Positions 9,859 through 18,067 of a stretch of 64,000 nt of DNA are shown here, in pieces. A program made the position numbers and the translations under genes. A model generated the notes under the pieces. That model searched no databases and was not told the origin of the DNA. It saw only the letters and a program-made list of their open reading frames with translations. This DNA is from Mesorhizobium liriopis (GTDB taxonomy: Bacteria; Pseudomonadota; Alphaproteobacteria; Rhizobiales; Rhizobiaceae), in contig NZ_JAMXQS010000009.1 of NCBI RefSeq assembly GCF_024053505.1, forward strand, positions 62,001-126,000, written 5' to 3'. How positions within the stretch are numbered: the first letter of the stretch is position 1; every line of letters begins with the position of its first letter.

Positions 9859-9904
9859 GTGGGATCGGTCGCTGACTGATGTTCTCCTTTGCGAGGAGGG
9901 CATC

Positions 9905-11311
9905 ATGCTTGGAACGGCTGCCGACCGGACAGCGCTCGCCCGCGCCTTTGCGCATGCCTCGGCCTGGCTCAAGGGCCTCGACCATCGCGCGGTGGCCACA
10001 ACAGCCTCACTGGCCGAGTTGCGGATGCGGCTTGCACGGCCTCTTGCCGAAAACGGCCTCGACCCATCCGAAGTGATCGACCGCCTCGTGGCCGATACTG
10101 AAGGCGGGCTCCTCGGTTCCCAGACCGGCAGGTTCTTCAGCTGGGTGATCGGTGGCAGCCTGCCCTCGGCCATGGCCGCCGATTGGCTGACCACTGTTTG
10201 GGACCAGAATGCCGGCATCCGTGCCTGCAGTCCTGCCGCCTCCGTTGTGGAGGAAGTCGCTGCCGGTTGGCTCCTCGACCTTTTCGGGCTGCCACCGGAA
10301 AGCAGCGTCGGCTTCGTCACCGGAACCCAGATGGCGCATGTGACGTGCCTGGCTGCCGCCCGTCACGCCGTTCTGAGCGACCGCGGCTGGGATGTTGAGC
10401 GCCGTGGGCTGTCGGGAAGCGTGCCTGTCCGCATCCTGGTCAACATCGAGCGACATGTCAGCGTTGATCGGGCCATCCGTTTCCTTGGGCTTGGCTCGGA
10501 TAGCATCGTGCCTCTTCCCGTGGACGAGGAAGGCGGGATACTTGCCGAAGGTTTGTCGAAGGCACTGGCCGATACCTCCCAACCGACGATCGTGGTGCTG
10601 CAGGCCGGCGAACTGAACCGCGCAGCCTTTGATGACTTCCAGACCTTGGCCCCGCTCGCGCGAGAGGCGGGAGCCTGGACGCATGTGGATGGTGCTTTCG
10701 GCCTTTGGGCACGCACCAGTCCCGTCCATGCGGAGCTGGCCCAAGGCATGGAGCTTTGCGACAGCTGGACGACCGATGCCCATAAATACCTCAACGTGCC
10801 CTACGACTCCGGTCTTGCCTTCGTCCGGGATGCGGCCGCCCACCGCGCGGCCATGACGGTGTCAACCAGTTACCTGCCGCAGGACGGCGCGGCGCGGGAC
10901 CAGCTCGACTGGAACCCGGAGTTTTCCCGTCGCGCGCGGGGTTTCGCTGTCTATGCTGCCCTACAGGAGCTGGGCCGGCGTGGCGTCGCGGAGATGGTTG
11001 AGCGCACCTCGCACCATGCGCAGGCTCTTGTCGCCGGGATCGGCCGCCTCCCTGGGGCACAGGTCGTTGCCACGTCACGCCTTAACCAGGGCCTCGTGCG
11101 ATTCTTGTCACCGGCGCCCGGCGCCACGCAAGACGATCATGACCGTCGGACAGACGCGGTGATCGCTTCCATCAACAGGTCCGGCGAAGCGTTCTTCGGC
11201 GGGGTGACCTTCCGCGGGCAGCGATGCATGCGCATCAGTGTCTGCAACTGGCGCACCGGCGACGCGGATGTGAGACGTGCGATCGATGCGGCACGAGCGG
11301 CGCTCGCTTAG
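9905..11311 (+). CDS. PLP-dependent group II amino acid decarboxylase family protein
   Basis: The product has 468 residues. The ATG at 9905 is preceded by a strong GAGGAGGG site; an in-frame GTG at 9845 falls inside a palindromic operator and is less likely. Family motifs are in order: a VVEEVAAGWLLDLFGLP helix near 115-130, GFVTGTQMAH, the HVDGAFG aspartate segment (D about 262), and DAHKYLNVPYDSG with the PLP lysine near residue 294. These enzymes decarboxylate glutamate, aromatic amino acids or similar substrates in the cytoplasm. I cannot assign the substrate. It faces the multicopper oxidase operon across a shared regulatory spacer and is followed by a hairpin. Confidence 0.87.
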   Translation: MLGTAADRTALARAFAHASAWLKGLDHRAVATTASLAELRMRLARPLAENGLDPSEVIDRLVADTEGGLLGSQTGRFFSWVIGGSLPSAMAADWLTTVWDQNAGIRACSPAASVVEEVAAGWLLDLFGLPPESSVGFVTGTQMAHVTCLAAARHAVLSDRGWDVERRGLSGSVPVRILVNIERHVSVDRAIRFLGLGSDSIVPLPVDEEGGILAEGLSKALADTSQPTIVVLQAGELNRAAFDDFQTLAPLAREAGAWTHVDGAFGLWARTSPVHAELAQGMELCDSWTTDAHKYLNVPYDSGLAFVRDAAAHRAAMTVSTSYLPQDGAARDQLDWNPEFSRRARGFAVYAALQELGRRGVAEMVERTSHHAQALVAGIGRLPGAQVVATSRLNQGLVRFLSPAPGATQDDHDRRTDAVIASINRSGEAFFGGVTFRGQRCMRISVCNWRTGDADVRRAIDAARAALA

Positions 11312-11384
11312 GCCGCCTCGGCTTTCAAACCGAGCGTCCAAGTCCGTGCAGATTGTGCATAGCCGCTTTCGTCACGCTGTAGAT

Positions 11385-11404
11385 GGAGGGGGTGGGCCCC
11401 CTCC
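11385..11404. terminator. GC-rich hairpin after decarboxylase
   Basis: GGAGGGGG and CCCCCTCC form a perfect 8-base stem around a TGGG loop, 74 bases after the decarboxylase stop. There is no T-tract, so termination is only probable. Confidence 0.4.
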
Positions 11405-11543
11405 CGAGCCGGTCAACACGACAGAACCGCCGAAGGACATAAGCGGCAGAGCTTTTGCGCCGTAAATGCCGCGCCCTTGAAATTGATGCCGAACAGGCGG
11501 TCGAAATGGCCTTCCTCGATACTCCCGAGAGGAGCGGTGCGAT
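11404..11543 (-). pseudogene. Short-chain dehydrogenase (SDR) fragment, frameshifted
   Basis: On the minus strand one frame encodes APLGSIEEGHFDRLFGINF followed by KGAAFTAQK. Right after the AAAAG run the +1 frame continues as ALPLMSFGGSVVLTGSG. Together they match the middle of SDR oxidoreductases, where a DINFKG-type segment leads into KALPLM and GGSIVLTSS. Both the N-terminal nucleotide-binding region and the catalytic Tyr-Lys region are absent. I read it as a decayed relic with one frameshift at the A-run. Confidence 0.7.
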
Positions 11544-11725
11544 CGGTTGAGGAGTCCGATCAAATGGCTGCAGCCGGTTCCAGATCCGACCTTTGGGATT
11601 GGTTCAAAGCCGCCTTCGAGGCAGAGATTGACATGAGCGATGTCAGCGGGTGATGTAAGTGCATGGGGATGGCGGTCTCCTCACGAGGCTACGGCTGAAG
11701 TATCGCGTCCCTCTCATCCAGTTTC

Positions 11726-12562
11726 ATGGACGGACGCGGCATGGCCTCGACGATCACGACCATCACGCACGACAAGCTCGCCCGCCTCATCGGCACACCG
11801 AAATGCCCGCTCGTTCTCGATGTGCGCACCGATGAGGATTTCGCCGGCGACCCTCGCAATCTGCCCGGCGCGGTGCGACGAAGGCATGCCGATGTCGAGG
11901 CGTGGGCTCGCGATCTGAAGGGAAGGTCGGTTGTCGTGGCCTGCCGCTCGGGCCGTGAACTCAGCCATGGCGTCGCAGCCATGCTCCGACACGAGGGCAT
12001 TCCCGCCGAGGTTCTGGAGGGTGGGCACGAGGCATGGAAAGCGGCCGGCTGGCCGCTCGTACCCGAAGCCAAGCTCCCGGTCCGTGATGGGCAGGGCCGG
12101 ACCGCCTGGGTCACACGGGCGCGTCCCAAGGTGGACCGCATTGCCTGCTCTTGGCTGATCCGCCGCTTCGTCGATCCGTTCGCCGTCTTTCTGTTCGTCC
12201 AGCCGTCCGCCGTCGAGGCCGTTGGCGAGCGGTTCGGTGCCGCCCCATTCGACGTCGAGAATGTCTTCTGGAGCCACCGGGGCGAGCGCTGCACGTTCGA
12301 CACGATGCTGGACGAGCTTGGCCTCGCGACGCCGCCGCTTCTGCGCCTCGCGACCCTGGTGCGCGGCGCCGATACGGCGCGCCCCGACCTCGCGCCCGAG
12401 GTGCCCGGCCTCCTTGCGGCATCCCTCGGCCTGTCGCGCATGTATGCGGACGACCTGGAGCAACTGGAAGCGGGTCTTCTCCTTTACGATGCCTTCTACC
12501 GCTGGTGCCGGGATGCGACCGAGGAGACACACAACTGGCCCGGCCGGAAGGAAGGAGCCTGA
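11726..12562 (+). CDS. Rhodanese-ChrB fusion, chromate resistance protein
   Basis: The product has 278 residues from the ATG at 11726; an ATG at 11741 is an alternative start. Residues 10-120 form a rhodanese domain with VLDVRTDEDF and the active-site loop C73-R-S-G-R. From about 130 the ChrB C-terminal domain begins with WVTRARPKVDRIACSWLIRRF and runs to the end. ChrB proteins act with ChrA, as chromate-responsive regulators or as auxiliary resistance factors. This one lacks the usual ChrB N-terminal domain and has a rhodanese instead, so a sulfur-transfer or redox sensing role is possible. It is followed directly by chrA, with the stop and next ATG one base apart. Confidence 0.88.
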   Translation: MDGRGMASTITTITHDKLARLIGTPKCPLVLDVRTDEDFAGDPRNLPGAVRRRHADVEAWARDLKGRSVVVACRSGRELSHGVAAMLRHEGIPAEVLEGGHEAWKAAGWPLVPEAKLPVRDGQGRTAWVTRARPKVDRIACSWLIRRFVDPFAVFLFVQPSAVEAVGERFGAAPFDVENVFWSHRGERCTFDTMLDELGLATPPLLRLATLVRGADTARPDLAPEVPGLLAASLGLSRMYADDLEQLEAGLLLYDAFYRWCRDATEETHNWPGRKEGA

Positions 12563-12563
12563 G

Positions 12564-13979
12564 ATGACGGACGCCGCCCTGTCCACCACCGCCGCTGCCG
12601 CCCCCTCCAAGCCGCACGAGCACGGCATCCCGCTCGGTGAAGCGGTGCGTGTCTGGGCAAAGATCGCCTGTTTGTCCTTTGGCGGACCCGCCGGGCAGAT
12701 CGCGCTGATGCATCGCGTGCTCGTCGACGAGAAGCGCTGGATCGGTGAGGAGCGCTTTCTCCATGCGCTCAACTATTGCATGCTTCTGCCGGGTCCCGAG
12801 GCGCAGCAGCTCGCGACCTATGTCGGCTGGCTTCTCCACCGCACCAGAGGCGGGCTGATTGCCGGCGGGCTGTTCGTCCTGCCGGGCCTCGTCTCGATCA
12901 TGGCGCTGAGCTGGATCTATGTCGCCTTTGGAAATACCGGCATCGTCGCCGGACTGTTCTTCGGCCTGAAGGCGGCGGTGCTTGCCATCGTGCTCGAGGC
13001 CGTGAACCGGATCGGCAAGCGGGCGCTTCGCAACCGAACCATGGTCGCCATCGCGATGGCAGCTTTCACCGCGATTTTCCTGTTCGGCATACCCTTCCCG
13101 GCCATCATCGTCGGTGCCGGGCTGCTCGGCTATTGCGGGGGACGCTCGGGCATGGCCGCCTTTTCGGGCGGTGGCGGCCATCGACCTTCGAAGGGCACGG
13201 TTCTCGCCGACGCGGACTCCGCACTCGGTGAAGGCGTTCCCGACCATGCGCGGCCGGATATCGGGTGGTCGCTGCGCGTGTCGGCAGTTTTTCTGGCGCT
13301 CTGGCTGCTGCCTGTCGCCGTTCTCGTCCTTTTCCTCGGAAACGGAAATGTCTTCGCCGACATTGCTGTGTTCTTCAGCAAGATGGCGGTCGTCACGTTC
13401 GGCGGCGCCTATGCTGTGCTTGCCTATGTCGCGCAACAGGCCGTCGAGAATTACGGCTGGCTCGCGCCGGGCGAGATGCTCAACGGGCTGGGTCTCGCCG
13501 AAACGACGCCGGGACCGTTGATCATGGTGACGCAGTTCGTCGGGTTTCTGGCCGCATTTCGGGAACCGGGCGCACTGAACCCTTTCGTCGCGGGGACGCT
13601 CGGCGGGCTCCTGACGACCTGGGTGACGTTCCTGCCGTGCTTCCTGTGGATCTTTCTCGGCGCCCCCTTCATCGAGCGTTTGCGCGGCAACCGGGCCCTG
13701 TCGGGAGCGCTCGCGGCCATCACGGCGGCTGTGGTCGGCGTCATCTTGAACCTCGCCGTCTGGTTCGGCCTGCATGTTCTGTTTCGCGATGTCGCCGAGA
13801 CCCGTATCGGACCGCTGTCGCTGGATGTGCCACGGCTCGCAAGCCTCGACCCGGTGGCTCTTCTTCTCTTTGCCGCAGCGGCGCTGGCCCTGTTTCAGTG
13901 GCGCGTCGGCGTGGTGCCCACGCTGGTCGGAGCAGCCGGCGCTGGTGCCCTCTGGCATCTCCTCGCGCATTCAGCCTGA
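12564..13979 (+). CDS. chrA: Chromate efflux transporter ChrA
   Basis: The 471-residue inner-membrane protein has the long-chain CHR layout of two homologous halves. Half one carries KIACLSFGGPAGQIALMH (about 32-49) and LLPGPEAQQLATYVGWLLH (about 74). Half two carries FFSKMAVVTFGGAYAVLAYVA (about 270) and GLAETTPGPLIMVTQFVGF (about 310). CHR transporters export chromate by proton exchange. About ten or more hydrophobic segments are visible. The start ATG at 12564 has a GGAAGGAG ribosome site within the end of the upstream rhodanese-ChrB gene, so the pair is translationally coupled. Confidence 0.94.
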   Translation: MTDAALSTTAAAAPSKPHEHGIPLGEAVRVWAKIACLSFGGPAGQIALMHRVLVDEKRWIGEERFLHALNYCMLLPGPEAQQLATYVGWLLHRTRGGLIAGGLFVLPGLVSIMALSWIYVAFGNTGIVAGLFFGLKAAVLAIVLEAVNRIGKRALRNRTMVAIAMAAFTAIFLFGIPFPAIIVGAGLLGYCGGRSGMAAFSGGGGHRPSKGTVLADADSALGEGVPDHARPDIGWSLRVSAVFLALWLLPVAVLVLFLGNGNVFADIAVFFSKMAVVTFGGAYAVLAYVAQQAVENYGWLAPGEMLNGLGLAETTPGPLIMVTQFVGFLAAFREPGALNPFVAGTLGGLLTTWVTFLPCFLWIFLGAPFIERLRGNRALSGALAAITAAVVGVILNLAVWFGLHVLFRDVAETRIGPLSLDVPRLASLDPVALLLFAAAALALFQWRVGVVPTLVGAAGAGALWHLLAHSA

Positions 13980-14087
13980 GATCGTGAGGCGCTGGGATGC
14001 GCCAGCCGCTTCTGCCATTCCGGCCGGTTGCCCGTCGTCGGTCAGCCCAAGCGCGCCTGGCCTCTCCGACAGCGCGTTTCAAACGCC

Positions 14088-14693
14088 TCACCCTTCGCTG
14101 TTTGTTTCGGATGATCCCGCCGGAAGCGCGTCGGCAAGCCGGCCCTCTGCTTTGTAGTCAGCCGGAATCTCGAAATCCTCGCGGGCTAGGCCGCGCGATT
14201 CCTGCGCGCCGCGCGGCAGTCCGACCCGATCCGAGTAGTCACGGTTGGAGCCTCGCGTGCGGCGGTGCGCTCCCTTGACGCCCGCATAGGCGGTGATGTC
14301 GAGCAGGGTGACCCCGACCACAAGGGCTGTTGCGATCAGCGCGTTGTTCAGCTTCGGGTTGTCGCGATGGAGCGCGGTCGAGAGCGTGCCCAGGTCGAGT
14401 GCATCCCCGGCGATCCGCGCGGCCAACCCGGCCTGCTTGTCTATCGAGAGAGTCGGAATGGCGCTTGCGAGCTCGCGGGCACCATAGGCGCGGATCAAAC
14501 CTTCTCTGCCCTCCAGCCCGAGGGTGCGGGCAATGCGCCCCGGCGCCACGAGTTCGGCAACGCCGAGGCCGATCGAGAACCAGCCGAGTGCACGCGCCAG
14601 CCTGTCGGCGCTCGTCAGGGAGCTCGGACCTTTGTGCTGGACGCGGGGATCACCTTTGGAGCGGGCGATGCCGCTGAGATTGGCGAGTGACAT
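14088..14693 (-). CDS. Conserved membrane protein paired with zinc alcohol dehydrogenase
   Basis: The product has 201 residues with a GAAGGAGT ribosome site before the ATG. Two or three hydrophobic segments are visible: LGWFSIGLGVAELVAP near 36-51, a weak one near 85, and NALIATALVVGVTLLDITAYAGV near 115-138. The C-terminus is charged and rich in R, D and E. Similar proteins in Rhizobiales are often labelled cyclase/dehydrase without biochemical support. It begins 12 bases after the alcohol dehydrogenase stop, so the two form an operon. Function unknown; a stress-related membrane role is an inference from the neighbourhood. Confidence 0.75.
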   Translation of the reverse strand: MSLANLSGIARSKGDPRVQHKGPSSLTSADRLARALGWFSIGLGVAELVAPGRIARTLGLEGREGLIRAYGARELASAIPTLSIDKQAGLAARIAGDALDLGTLSTALHRDNPKLNNALIATALVVGVTLLDITAYAGVKGAHRRTRGSNRDYSDRVGLPRGAQESRGLAREDFEIPADYKAEGRLADALPAGSSETNSEG

Positions 14694-14705
14694 GGGCTGA
14701 CTCCT

Positions 14706-15881
14706 TCACGGCTGAAGCATGACTTTGATGCAGCCATCCGCCTTGTCGCGGAACTTGGCGTACATCTCGGGACCTTGGGAGAGATCGGCCTTGTGGGTGA
14801 TCACGAAGGAAGGGTCGATCTGGTTGTCCTCGATCCGGCGGAGGAGGTCGTCCGTCCAGCGCGGAACGTGAGCCTGCGCCATGCGGAAGGTCAGACCCTT
14901 GTTCATCGCCTGACCCATCGGGATCTTGTCCACGAGGCCGAGATAGACGCCGATGATCGAGATCACGCCGGCGGGCCGGCAGACATATATCATCTCGCGC
15001 AAGACATGGGGTCGATCATTCTCCTGCATCAGCATCTGCTTGGCGCGATCGAGCAGCGTATCGGGCTGGCCGAAGCTGACATGGCTTTCGGTGCCGACAG
15101 CGTCGATGCATTTGTGCGGTCCTTCCCCACCGGTCAGTTCGTTGAGACGCTCGACCACGCTTTCCGTCTCGAAATTGACCGTGATGGCGCCGGCGGCGGC
15201 TGCCATGGAAAGGCGTTCGGGCAGGCAGTCGATGGCGATCACCTGCTCGGCGCCGAGAAGGATGGCGGAGCGGATCGCCATCTGGCCGACGGGCCCGCAG
15301 CCCCAGATCGCGACGGTGTCGCCCGGCTGGATGTCCGTCTGCACCGCCGCCTGCCAGCCGGTCGGCAGGATGTCGGACAGAAACAGAAGCTTCTCGTCCT
15401 CGATGCCGTCCGGCACCTTGACATGCGTGGTGTCGGAGAAGGGCACCCGGAGATATTCCGCCTGGCCGCCCGGATAGCCGCCGGTCAGGTGCGTGTAGCC
15501 GAAGAGACCCGCCGTCCGGTGCCCGAAGGCCTTGTCGCCCAGTTCGCCCTTGCGGTTCGTCCGCTGGCAAACGGAAAAGTTGCCGCGGCGACACTGGTCG
15601 CACTCGCCGCATTGAATGGTGAAGGGGATGACGACGCGGTCGCCTTTCTTGAGCTTGCCTTTCGCTTCGCTTCCGACCTCCACCACTTCGCCCATCGTCT
15701 CGTGCCCCATGATGTCGCCGGGCAGCATCGCGGGAACGAGGTTATGGAAGAGGTGGAGGTCCGAGCCGCAGATCGCGCAGCTTGTGACCTTGATGATCGC
15801 ATCGCGGGGATGCTCGATTTCCGGATCGGACACCCTATCGCAGCGGATATCCTCCTTGCCGTGCCAGACGAGCGCTTTCAT
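14706..15881 (-). CDS. Zinc-dependent alcohol dehydrogenase, formaldehyde dehydrogenase-like
   Basis: The product has 391 residues and a GAGGAG site before ATG 15881. Medium-chain dehydrogenase signatures are present. SCAICGSDLHLFH holds the catalytic zinc cysteine, GHETMGEVVEVG the zinc histidine and glutamate, and the structural-zinc cysteines appear as CGECDQCRRGNFSVC. The nucleotide-binding loop is AIWGCGPVGQMA near 195. It resembles the glutathione-independent formaldehyde dehydrogenase-like branch (FdhA, long insert near 250-300), but substrate cannot be fixed. It pairs with the 14088 gene. A second homologue lies at 18595 on the other side of a sensor-regulator. Confidence 0.9.
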   Translation of the reverse strand: MKALVWHGKEDIRCDRVSDPEIEHPRDAIIKVTSCAICGSDLHLFHNLVPAMLPGDIMGHETMGEVVEVGSEAKGKLKKGDRVVIPFTIQCGECDQCRRGNFSVCQRTNRKGELGDKAFGHRTAGLFGYTHLTGGYPGGQAEYLRVPFSDTTHVKVPDGIEDEKLLFLSDILPTGWQAAVQTDIQPGDTVAIWGCGPVGQMAIRSAILLGAEQVIAIDCLPERLSMAAAAGAITVNFETESVVERLNELTGGEGPHKCIDAVGTESHVSFGQPDTLLDRAKQMLMQENDRPHVLREMIYVCRPAGVISIIGVYLGLVDKIPMGQAMNKGLTFRMAQAHVPRWTDDLLRRIEDNQIDPSFVITHKADLSQGPEMYAKFRDKADGCIKVMLQP

Positions 15882-15945
15882 GCCGGACTCCTCGGTTGTC
15901 TATCGCCTAATTAGGTTCAGCCTTTCGGATGCCTGAATCCGGATG

Positions 15946-15978
15946 GTTCCTAGGGAACATCCCGAGGAAGCCGCCTTT
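15946..15978. promoter_or_regulatory. Back-to-back GGAAC elements, possible EcfG-type promoter for 16015
   Basis: GTTCC-TAG-GGAAC (15946-15958) places a GGAAC element on each strand, 3 bases apart. On the plus strand GGAAC-N16-CTTT is a 3-of-4 match to the EcfG -10 element CGTT, 37 bases before the start at 16015. On the minus strand I find no matching -10 element at the usual distance. Confidence 0.35.
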
Positions 15979-16014
15979 TCCTTTCCGCTAGTCCCAGCGA
16001 GGAAGGCGGACCTC

Positions 16015-17865
16015 ATGACCGAGCAGTCACCGTCCACGGCCACGACGAACGGCAACGGTGCTGCGTTCACGCCCCACGCCGCCCGCGCGGGCCGAGCCCG
16101 TTTCCTCGAGGCCAATCTGTCCTCGATCCCCGATTTCATTTACGCCTTCGACCGCCAGCGGCGCTTCGCTTATGCGAACCCTGCCATGCTGAACCTGTTC
16201 GGCCTTTCGACAGCACAAATGCTCGGCAAGACGTTCGACGATCTCGACTATCCCCCGGATCTCATCCGCCTTCTCAATGGGCATATCGACCGGATCTTCG
16301 AGGAGGGCGTCACGATCGAGGATGAGGTCTTCTTTCGCAGTCCGACCGGACGCTCGGCCTATTTCGCCTATCTCTGGGCGCCGGTTCGGAGCGAGGACGG
16401 TTCGATCGATCTGGTGGTCGGCGTGTCTCGCGATACCAGCGAGCGCCGCGCGATCGAGGAGGCCTTGCGGCGGAGCGAGGCGCGCCTGCGTGCCGCGACC
16501 GAACTGGTCGGCATCGGCATCTACTCGTGGGACCCGGAAACCGGCGCGCTCGATTGGGACGAGCGCCTGCGCGCCATGTGGGGGCTGTCCGCCGACGCGC
16601 CCGTCGATATGACCGTCTACGAGGCGGGCATCCACCCCGATGACCTGCCCAAAGTCCGCCAGGCGATCGCATCCTGCACCGATCCGGCCGGCAACGGGCA
16701 TTTCAGGATCGAGTATCGCGTCGTCGGACGCGACGACGGCGTGATACGCCGCATCGCCACCGAGGGACGAACCAGCTTCGCGCAGGGACGCGCGGTCGGC
16801 TTCATCGGTGCCGCCATCGACGTGACGACCCAGCGCCGTGCGGAAGCAGCGATCCGTGCGAGCGAGGCGCAGTTCCGCAGCTTCGCGGCCAACAGCAGCA
16901 ACCTGATCTGGATCGGCGATCCGGCGGCAGGCACGATCACCTATCGGAGCGCGGCTTTCGAGAGGATCTGGGGCATCCCCATCGAGGACGCGGCAAACGA
17001 TCTTTCCGAATGGATCAAGGACGTTCATCCCGACGATCGCCAGCAGGTCGAACATGCGCTCGCCACGGTAGCGGCAGGCGAGGTGGCGCAATTCGAATAT
17101 CGGCTCGTGCGGCCGGGCGATGGATCGATCCGCTGGCTGCGTGACACCAGCTTTCCGATTCTCGACGATGGGGGTGCAGTGAGCCGGATCGGGGGCATCG
17201 TCGAGGACCTGACGCAAGAGGATATCCGTCACGTCTACCTCGTCAGCAGCGCGCCCGTGGAGGCGCGAAAGCTGGCGACCATCCTGCGAGGGCAGGGTTT
17301 CCGCACTCGGATCTTCGAGACTGCCGCAGGCTTCCTCGACATCGCCGCGGTGCTGGCGCCGGGCTGCGTCGTTGTCGATCTGCGGACACGGAAGGATGAG
17401 GGGCTGTCGGTTCCCCGAGAGCTGAAGGCAAGGTCGATCGCCTTGCCGATCCTTGCGCTCGACGCGGAAGGGGCGGACGTCACCACGGCCGTCGCCGCCA
17501 TGAAGGCGGGTGCGGCGGACTATGTCATTTCGAAAGACGAGGCCTCGCTTCCGGCAGCGCTCGCGAGTGCGATTGCGGAGTGCCAGGGCGCGGCACGCCC
17601 GACGACGCGAGACGAGAGCGCCGGCGCCCGGATCGCCCGTCTCACCCCGCGAGAACGCGAGGTTCTGATCGGACTGATCGATGGCGGCACCAACAAGGTC
17701 ATCGCACAGAAGCTCGGCATCAGTCCGCGCACGGTCGAGCTTCATCGCTCCCAGGTGATGAACCGGCTCAATGCGGGAAGCCTGACCGAGTTGCTTCAGA
17801 CCGCCCTTGCCGCCGGGCTCGTGCCATCACCCGACGAAAGCAGGGCGAAGCGGCGCTCTACCTAG
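16015..17865 (+). CDS. PAS-PAS-PAS-degenerate receiver-LuxR signalling regulator
   Basis: The product has 616 residues; the start is ATG 16015 behind GAGGAAGG. Three PAS domains are visible at about 30-150, 160-275 and 285-405, two with clear PAC tails (IEYRVVGRDDGVIRR and FEYRLVRPGDGSIRW). A receiver-like domain follows at about 407-525. It keeps the phosphorylatable aspartate (VVDLRTRK, D about 455) and a YVISK lysine. The N-terminal acidic pair is replaced by SSA (YLVSSAP), so normal magnesium-dependent phosphorylation is doubtful. A LuxR/FixJ helix-turn-helix (LTPREREVL to NRLNAGSLTELL) occupies about 542-605. This is a sensor and DNA-binding output in one soluble chain without a kinase. 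It sits between two alcohol dehydrogenase units it may control. Confidence 0.87.
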   Translation: MTEQSPSTATTNGNGAAFTPHAARAGRARFLEANLSSIPDFIYAFDRQRRFAYANPAMLNLFGLSTAQMLGKTFDDLDYPPDLIRLLNGHIDRIFEEGVTIEDEVFFRSPTGRSAYFAYLWAPVRSEDGSIDLVVGVSRDTSERRAIEEALRRSEARLRAATELVGIGIYSWDPETGALDWDERLRAMWGLSADAPVDMTVYEAGIHPDDLPKVRQAIASCTDPAGNGHFRIEYRVVGRDDGVIRRIATEGRTSFAQGRAVGFIGAAIDVTTQRRAEAAIRASEAQFRSFAANSSNLIWIGDPAAGTITYRSAAFERIWGIPIEDAANDLSEWIKDVHPDDRQQVEHALATVAAGEVAQFEYRLVRPGDGSIRWLRDTSFPILDDGGAVSRIGGIVEDLTQEDIRHVYLVSSAPVEARKLATILRGQGFRTRIFETAAGFLDIAAVLAPGCVVVDLRTRKDEGLSVPRELKARSIALPILALDAEGADVTTAVAAMKAGAADYVISKDEASLPAALASAIAECQGAARPTTRDESAGARIARLTPREREVLIGLIDGGTNKVIAQKLGISPRTVELHRSQVMNRLNAGSLTELLQTALAAGLVPSPDESRAKRRST

Positions 17866-18067
17866 GAATCCTACGGGTGCCTGCGGGCGATGCGAAGCCG
17901 ATATTGCAGGTCTGGAACCGAGGCGCTTCGCGGAGACAGCGAACGCCCGAAGGATTCGACGCCAGCGAATGCCGGCGTGCGAAGGGCGCCAGGGCCAAGC
18001 GACCGAGATTTCGCCAAGGCCTAGCCGCGGAACCTGAAAGACGCCGAACAAAAATTCGAGGTGAAGC

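Larger units (their letters stand above)
9383..9904. other. Divergent intergenic region between oxidase operon and decarboxylase
   Basis: This 522-base spacer separates the divergently transcribed oxidase and decarboxylase genes and must hold both promoters. It is more AT-rich than its flanks around 9440-9560. It contains two CRP/FNR-like palindromes, listed separately. Short open frames across it lack ribosome sites and coding character, and I see no RNA gene. Confidence 0.6.
11312..11725. other. Gene-poor spacer with hairpin and decayed gene fragment
   Basis: No intact gene is visible in these 414 bases. They hold a hairpin (11385-11404) and a frameshifted short-chain dehydrogenase remnant on the minus strand (11404-11543). 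The rest, 11544-11725, includes a short plus-strand frame encoding DLWDWFKAAFEAEIDM that may be another gene remnant. Confidence 0.5.

Noticed and set aside
9845-9904. GTG start 60 bases upstream of the decarboxylase ATG
   Set aside because: The GTG lies inside a palindromic operator candidate and has no ribosome site, whereas ATG 9905 has GAGGAGGG at the right distance.
12111-13970. 619-codon minus-strand open frame over chrB-chrA
   Set aside because: It is antisense to two recognised chromate genes and its product is a charged low-information sequence typical of a shadow frame.
14706-15881. Glutathione-independent formaldehyde dehydrogenase as a firm call
   Set aside because: Motifs match the wider zinc alcohol dehydrogenase family; nothing seen fixes formaldehyde as substrate, so only a resemblance is stated.
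15925-15950. EcfG promoter for the alcohol dehydrogenase at 14706
   Set aside because: The minus-strand GGAAC has no GTT-containing -10 element at 16 or 17 bases.
16027-17745. 572-codon minus-strand open frame over the PAS-LuxR gene
   Set aside because: Shadow of a well-supported regulator with intact motifs on the plus strand.
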